From Fusobacterium massiliense (GTDB lineage Bacteria; Fusobacteriota; Fusobacteriia; Fusobacteriales; Fusobacteriaceae), in NCBI RefSeq assembly GCF_900095705.1, contig NZ_LT608327.1, positions 372,001 to 436,000 on the forward strand: a stretch of 64,000 nt of DNA, in the 5' to 3' direction. Shown here piece after piece: positions 60,165-64,000 of the stretch. Each line of letters starts with the position of its first letter. The stretch's first letter is position 1. Both the position numbers and the translations under genes were made by a program. The notes beneath the pieces were generated by a model. That model saw nothing but the letters and a program-made list of their open reading frames with translations. It was not told where the DNA came from and searched no databases.

Positions 60165-62889
60165 TATTATCACCTATTTTTTCTAAAGGAATTAAATTTT
60201 TATAATTATAATATTCTTTAAAATCATAAGCATTTTTCTTCAATGCTTTTTTCTTTGGAAGTGTATAATATTCTCCTCTTATAAATTCTGTTAGTTTTTC
60301 TTTAAACTTATCAGCCTTTTCTTTTATACTTTCTTGAATATACTTAGAAAAGTCAAAATCCTTTGTTTCATCTGATTTTGTTTTATTTTTATCTTTATTT
60401 TTTGGTTGCTCATCTATCCAAAAATTATAAGAAGCACTATAGACTGGTAAAGTTTCACTTTCATAGAACATAATAGCATAATATTCAAGTTGTTTTTCGT
60501 TAACTCCTCCAGTTTTGAAGTCTATAATATACTTTGCTCTGTCAGTTTCAATTATTAAATCTGCTCTTCCAGTTAAGATAATATCTATTCCATCAACATC
60601 ATAAAAAACTTTTTCTTCATTTTTCTTTAAAGATTTTTCAGTTTCTACTCTAATGATTTTTTTATCTTTTAATTCTTCGTATAAACATTTAAAAAACTTT
60701 TCTATATTTTTTGATAATCTTTCTAAAATGATATCGTATACATAAGCATTTAAAAATCTTTCTATTTTTAATTCTTCTTTTTTGATATTTCTTTTTATGT
60801 ATGGTTTTATATCCTCATCTTTTATTAATAACCTTTCTCTATCATTTAAAATATCTTTCCATTTATCTTTAAAAATTTCTTCCATAGATTTATGAACTAA
60901 AATTCCTAATATTCTTGCAGATATACCATTTTCCAATTCTGCTTCATTTGAACTTTTAACACCACAGATTTTATCTAAAAAGAAAAAAGTTTCATTCTCT
61001 TCAAGTTCAATATAATCATAGGCTCCTATATATAGTTTATTATTCACAAAATCTGTTTTTTCTTTCTTGTATGGACTATACTTTATTATATTTTTCTCAA
61101 TATTTTCCCTTTTATTTTTTAAATAAATTGATTTAAAAAATTTATTTAAATTTATTTTTTCCTGTTCTACATAACTATATTTATTGATAAGTTCATATAT
61201 AAAAGGAGAGTAATCAATATTTTCATCTTCATTTTTTAAAGAATAAATATTCATTTCTTCTAAGTTTAATATATTTTGGAAAAACCGATATTTTTGTATT
61301 AAAATTTCTTCCTCTCTTGTTATGATAGACAATTTCTTTTTTTGACTTTCTGTAAATAAATTGATATTAGCTTTGACTTTAGGTAAAGTTTTATTATCAG
61401 CATAAATTATAGATGGAACAGAGTCAAATTTATCATTTGACAGCATTTTCAATGTATATAAATCTTTTAAAAATGGTTTATCTTCTTTTTTTTCTTCATT
61501 TGAGTATAGAGTAATATTATTCAAAGCATTAAAGAATACTGAGAATATATTTTTTCCTAAATTATCTTTAAATATTTTTCTAAAATCTTTAAAAAATTCA
61601 ACACTTTCATTCGAAGATAAAAGACCCAATATTTCATAAATTTTATCGTATATAGTTTCAAATTTCCCCTCTGTAAAATATTGTATATTTTCTTCAGTAT
61701 TAAAGAAATTTAAACACAAAAATTCATTAAGTTCTAAAATGTTTTTTATTGTATTTATTTTTATTAACAGTTCAAAAATTGTTTTTAACTTAAGTTTTAA
61801 ATTCATATTTTCTTCAAAAAACTTAGTAAATTGACTTGTTTCAATCAATTCCAAAGAAAGATATCTATACTCATCTTTTAAAATAGTATTTAATACTCTT
61901 ATATCTTCTCCATCTAAACCAAAAAATTCCATAAATGAATTTTTAAAAATATTCTCTCTTATTAAAACTATATCTAAATAATTTTTATTTTCTTCTTTTG
62001 AAGCCAAAGAAAGATTTAATAAACTTTCTATAATTGTATAGAATTTTGTGTCATTAAGAATGTATTTATTTGAATTATCAAAAATCTTATAATCGTGATT
62101 TTTATTTTTATCTACAGCGAAATAAGTCTTAGTAGTAGATGATAAGACTTGAACTTGTAAATCTAAATCATCTGTATATGATATTAAATTTAATTTTATA
62201 TTTCTATTAGGCAGAGAAATTTTTTCTAGTAAAAGTTCTTTCTCATTTATATCATTTTTTTCTATTTGAAAAACGAATTCAATTTCATTTTTTTTAGCTA
62301 TTTCTTTTAATATAGATTTAAAATTATGTGGGAAATCAACTATATCATAAAATATAATTTTCTTAAATTTTTTCAAATAATCAAAATTTAAATTTTCAAT
62401 TCTATCTAACCAGTCTTCTAAAATATAATTATTCTCATCTAAAAAATTATCTAGTTTATTTTTTAAATTAAAAAATAAAGAAAACTTTTCTTCTTGCCAT
62501 TTAGATAAAACAACTTTTTCTAGTTCCTCTTTTTTTTCTATATATTTAAAAAATTCAAAAAAATCATTAGCAAGCTCCATTGAATCAAAGTATGAGCTAA
62601 TATTATATTTTTTCTTTATTTCATCATCTAATAAAGAATAAAAAACAAAATATTTTTTTATATCTTTTAAATTTTTTCTTTTTGAAATAAAGATATAATC
62701 CCAGAACTTATCAAACGAAATAATACTACTTGTTCTAATCATTTTTTTGCTGTTGATATAAGAAAAATAAAATTTTTGTACAAAATCATTTTCAACTACG
62801 ATTAAATTTTCACTATTATCGTAATTAAAAATATTTGAATAAAGTTGATTTTCTTTTTCATTGTATGGCATATAATTAAACTTTATCAT
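60154..62889 (-). CDS. addB: AddB-like PD-(D/E)XK nuclease subunit lacking Fe-S cysteines
   Basis: 911 aa, overlapping addA by 11 bases, which supports its identity as the partner subunit. The C-terminal nuclease has LGILVHKSMEEIF, GIDIILTGRADLII and KYIIDFKTGGVNEKQLEYYA, with the catalytic D-(D/E)XK pattern intact. The N-terminus (NLIVVENDFVQKFYFSYINS) has no Walker A. The four cysteines that hold the Fe-S cluster in B. subtilis AddB are not seen: the C-terminal region after the nuclease (GEYYTLPKKKALKKNAYDFK) contains no Cys. This resembles the reduced AddB-like proteins of some anaerobes. ATG starts 26 bases after the MATE gene ends. Confidence 0.82.
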   Translation of the reverse strand: MIKFNYMPYNEKENQLYSNIFNYDNSENLIVVENDFVQKFYFSYINSKKMIRTSSIISFDKFWDYIFISKRKNLKDIKKYFVFYSLLDDEIKKKYNISSYFDSMELANDFFEFFKYIEKKEELEKVVLSKWQEEKFSLFFNLKNKLDNFLDENNYILEDWLDRIENLNFDYLKKFKKIIFYDIVDFPHNFKSILKEIAKKNEIEFVFQIEKNDINEKELLLEKISLPNRNIKLNLISYTDDLDLQVQVLSSTTKTYFAVDKNKNHDYKIFDNSNKYILNDTKFYTIIESLLNLSLASKEENKNYLDIVLIRENIFKNSFMEFFGLDGEDIRVLNTILKDEYRYLSLELIETSQFTKFFEENMNLKLKLKTIFELLIKINTIKNILELNEFLCLNFFNTEENIQYFTEGKFETIYDKIYEILGLLSSNESVEFFKDFRKIFKDNLGKNIFSVFFNALNNITLYSNEEKKEDKPFLKDLYTLKMLSNDKFDSVPSIIYADNKTLPKVKANINLFTESQKKKLSIITREEEILIQKYRFFQNILNLEEMNIYSLKNEDENIDYSPFIYELINKYSYVEQEKINLNKFFKSIYLKNKRENIEKNIIKYSPYKKEKTDFVNNKLYIGAYDYIELEENETFFFLDKICGVKSSNEAELENGISARILGILVHKSMEEIFKDKWKDILNDRERLLIKDEDIKPYIKRNIKKEELKIERFLNAYVYDIILERLSKNIEKFFKCLYEELKDKKIIRVETEKSLKKNEEKVFYDVDGIDIILTGRADLIIETDRAKYIIDFKTGGVNEKQLEYYAIMFYESETLPVYSASYNFWIDEQPKNKDKNKTKSDETKDFDFSKYIQESIKEKADKFKEKLTEFIRGEYYTLPKKKALKKNAYDFKEYYNYKNLIPLEKIGDNNEK

Positions 62890-62915
62890 TTCTTCCCCCT
62901 ATATAACTAATAAAA

Positions 62916-64000
62916 TTAAACAGTTAAATATTTCCATTTACCTCTTTTAAATACATAAAGCAATGCTAAACTTCTTACAAATAAATCTATCGTCATTACA
63001 ATCCAAGCTCCAGACAATCCTAGTTTTAAAACATACAAAAATAAATATGTCGTTGGTATTCTTACCAAAAATATTCCTACAAAAGTTATAAATAATACAG
63101 ACTTTGTATCTCCTGCTCCTCTTAATGCCCCACTTAAAACTAATGACATAGCAGAAAATGGTTGACATATAGATACAAGTCTTAAAGCAACAATTGATAA
63201 TGCAACTACATTCTCATCTTTTGAAAATAAAGAAACTAATAAATTTGGAGCCACTAAAAATATTATTCCCATAGTTGACATCACTATAACAGCTATTATC
63301 GTACATATATAACCTTTTTTTAAAGCCTGTTTGGGAGAATTTTTCCCCAGTTCTTGCCCTACTAATGCAGTAGCTGCAAAAGAAAAAGCAAATCCTAAGT
63401 TGAAAGAAAAACTTTCTCCAACTAAAGCAATCTTGTGAGCTGCATAACTCAAATTTCCTAGTGATATAACCATCATTTCAAATATAAGCATTCCAAATCT
63501 TAAGCCTAATTGTTCTATTGCTGCTGGTATAGCTACCTTTAAAATTCTTTTTGATAAATGATAATCAAATTTCATTTTCTTTATATCTAAAGATATCCAC
63601 TGATTTTTATTAATAAAAATCAAATATACACTCAAAATTAAAACAGATAATCTTGCAAAAGTAGTTCCCAAGGCTGCTCCAAATACTCCCCATTTAAATA
63701 TGTAAATGAATAGATAATTACATACTAAATTTACTAATAAAGCCAATGTATTCCCCATCATCGGAATTTTATTTTGTCCCAAAGCTCTAAAAGCATAAAA
63801 TGTTACTATACCGACTGTTAAAAATGGAAAACTTAAAGCAGTAATATTTTGATATATTATAGCTTCTTTCAAATTCATATCTTTAGTGTTTCCTATTAAA
63901 TTTATTATCTGTTCTGAGAAAAGTAAAAATAAAAGCATCAAAAATATTCCTAAAGGCAATGCAATATAAAAACTTTGTGCAAAAGCCTTTTTTCCTTCTT
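62916..64000 (-). CDS. MATE-family efflux transporter (5' end beyond the window)
   Basis: About 361 C-terminal residues are visible. The frame stays open through the right edge, continuing upstream of the first TTG/Met as EGKKAFAQSFYIAL. MATE features include ALGQNKIPMMGNTLALLVNLVCNYLFIY-type sequence, VALVGESFSFNLGFAFSFAATALVGQELG and ALRGAGDTKSVLFITFVG in the second half, with about ten spans. It is distinct from the MATE at 8474 and closer to the NorM/DinF-like pattern. It is upstream of addBA with a 26-base gap, so all three may be co-transcribed. The N-terminus is not visible. Confidence 0.88.
   Translation of the reverse strand, partial: EGKKAFAQSFYIALPLGIFLMLLFLLFSEQIINLIGNTKDMNLKEAIIYQNITALSFPFLTVGIVTFYAFRALGQNKIPMMGNTLALLVNLVCNYLFIYIFKWGVFGAALGTTFARLSVLILSVYLIFINKNQWISLDIKKMKFDYHLSKRILKVAIPAAIEQLGLRFGMLIFEMMVISLGNLSYAAHKIALVGESFSFNLGFAFSFAATALVGQELGKNSPKQALKKGYICTIIAVIVMSTMGIIFLVAPNLLVSLFSKDENVVALSIVALRLVSICQPFSAMSLVLSGALRGAGDTKSVLFITFVGIFLVRIPTTYLFLYVLKLGLSGAWIVMTIDLFVRSLALLYVFKRGKWKYLTV

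Overview
The window is one piece of a very AT-rich, densely coded chromosome from a Gram-negative anaerobe, most likely Fusobacterium (F. nucleatum group). The evidence is the extreme A+T content, LPS genes (lpxC-fabZ-lpxA-lpxI-lpxB-msbA with LpxI instead of LpxH), an amino-acid/ammonia-based gene set (ammonia-dependent AsnA, Na+/alanine symporter, CstA-type transporter), a fused MsrAB with CcdA, and Fusobacterium-like domain fusions. The species call is inference; no rRNA or tRNA gene is present to confirm it.

Layout. (1) 1-5800, minus: an operon-like run AroB-Ppx/GppA fusion, CoA-disulfide-reductase-tail/rhodanese protein, HAD phosphatase, TtcA-like tRNA thiolase, degenerate OmpR-type regulator, a 49-aa small protein, and a truncated acyl-CoA synthetase at the left edge. 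(2) 5847-8317, plus: galM, viroplasmin-RNase H, TIGR02206/YwaF membrane protein. (3) 8474-18060, minus: MATE pump, then uvrD/pcrA-lpxC-fabZ-lpxA-lpxI-lpxB-msbA. (4) 18076-22096: LytSR-type two-component system divergent from a cstA-type transporter, with a candidate LytTR operator between them. (5) 22178-32929, minus: complete purine operon purL-E-C-F-M-N-H-D (transcription order); PurF lacks its catalytic cysteine. (6) 32930-39700: small ORF, ccdA-msrAB, asnA, uvrB, DJ-1 protein and a small conserved-looking protein. (7) 40048-46480, minus: potABC-cyclophilin lipoprotein, then gdpD-alanine symporter. (8) 46480-48948, plus: AMP-ligase/ACP/PlsC three-domain fusion. (9) 49137-55300, minus: DEAD helicase-mltG-tilS-ftsH. 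(10) 55390-56794, plus: MORN-repeat protein and EamA transporter. (11) 57012-64000, minus: second MATE (cut by the right edge)-addB-addA.

The most striking non-coding signal is a dispersed intergenic element. It has about 11 recognisable copies plus several decayed ones. Each copy is a long imperfect hairpin (about 75-80 nt) with a conserved A+T-rich box on one side and a T-run on the other. The arms show compensatory changes between copies, one copy has its core inverted relative to its flanks, and copies sit in four of the five convergent gene junctions. I do not recognise it as a named family. Other notable points are the PurF with a lost glutaminase nucleophile, the AroB-Ppx fusion, a receiver domain with most of its pocket missing, an FtsH with a long acidic N-terminus, an AddB with no Fe-S cysteines, and a promoter style dominated by extended -10 (TGnTATAAT) boxes.
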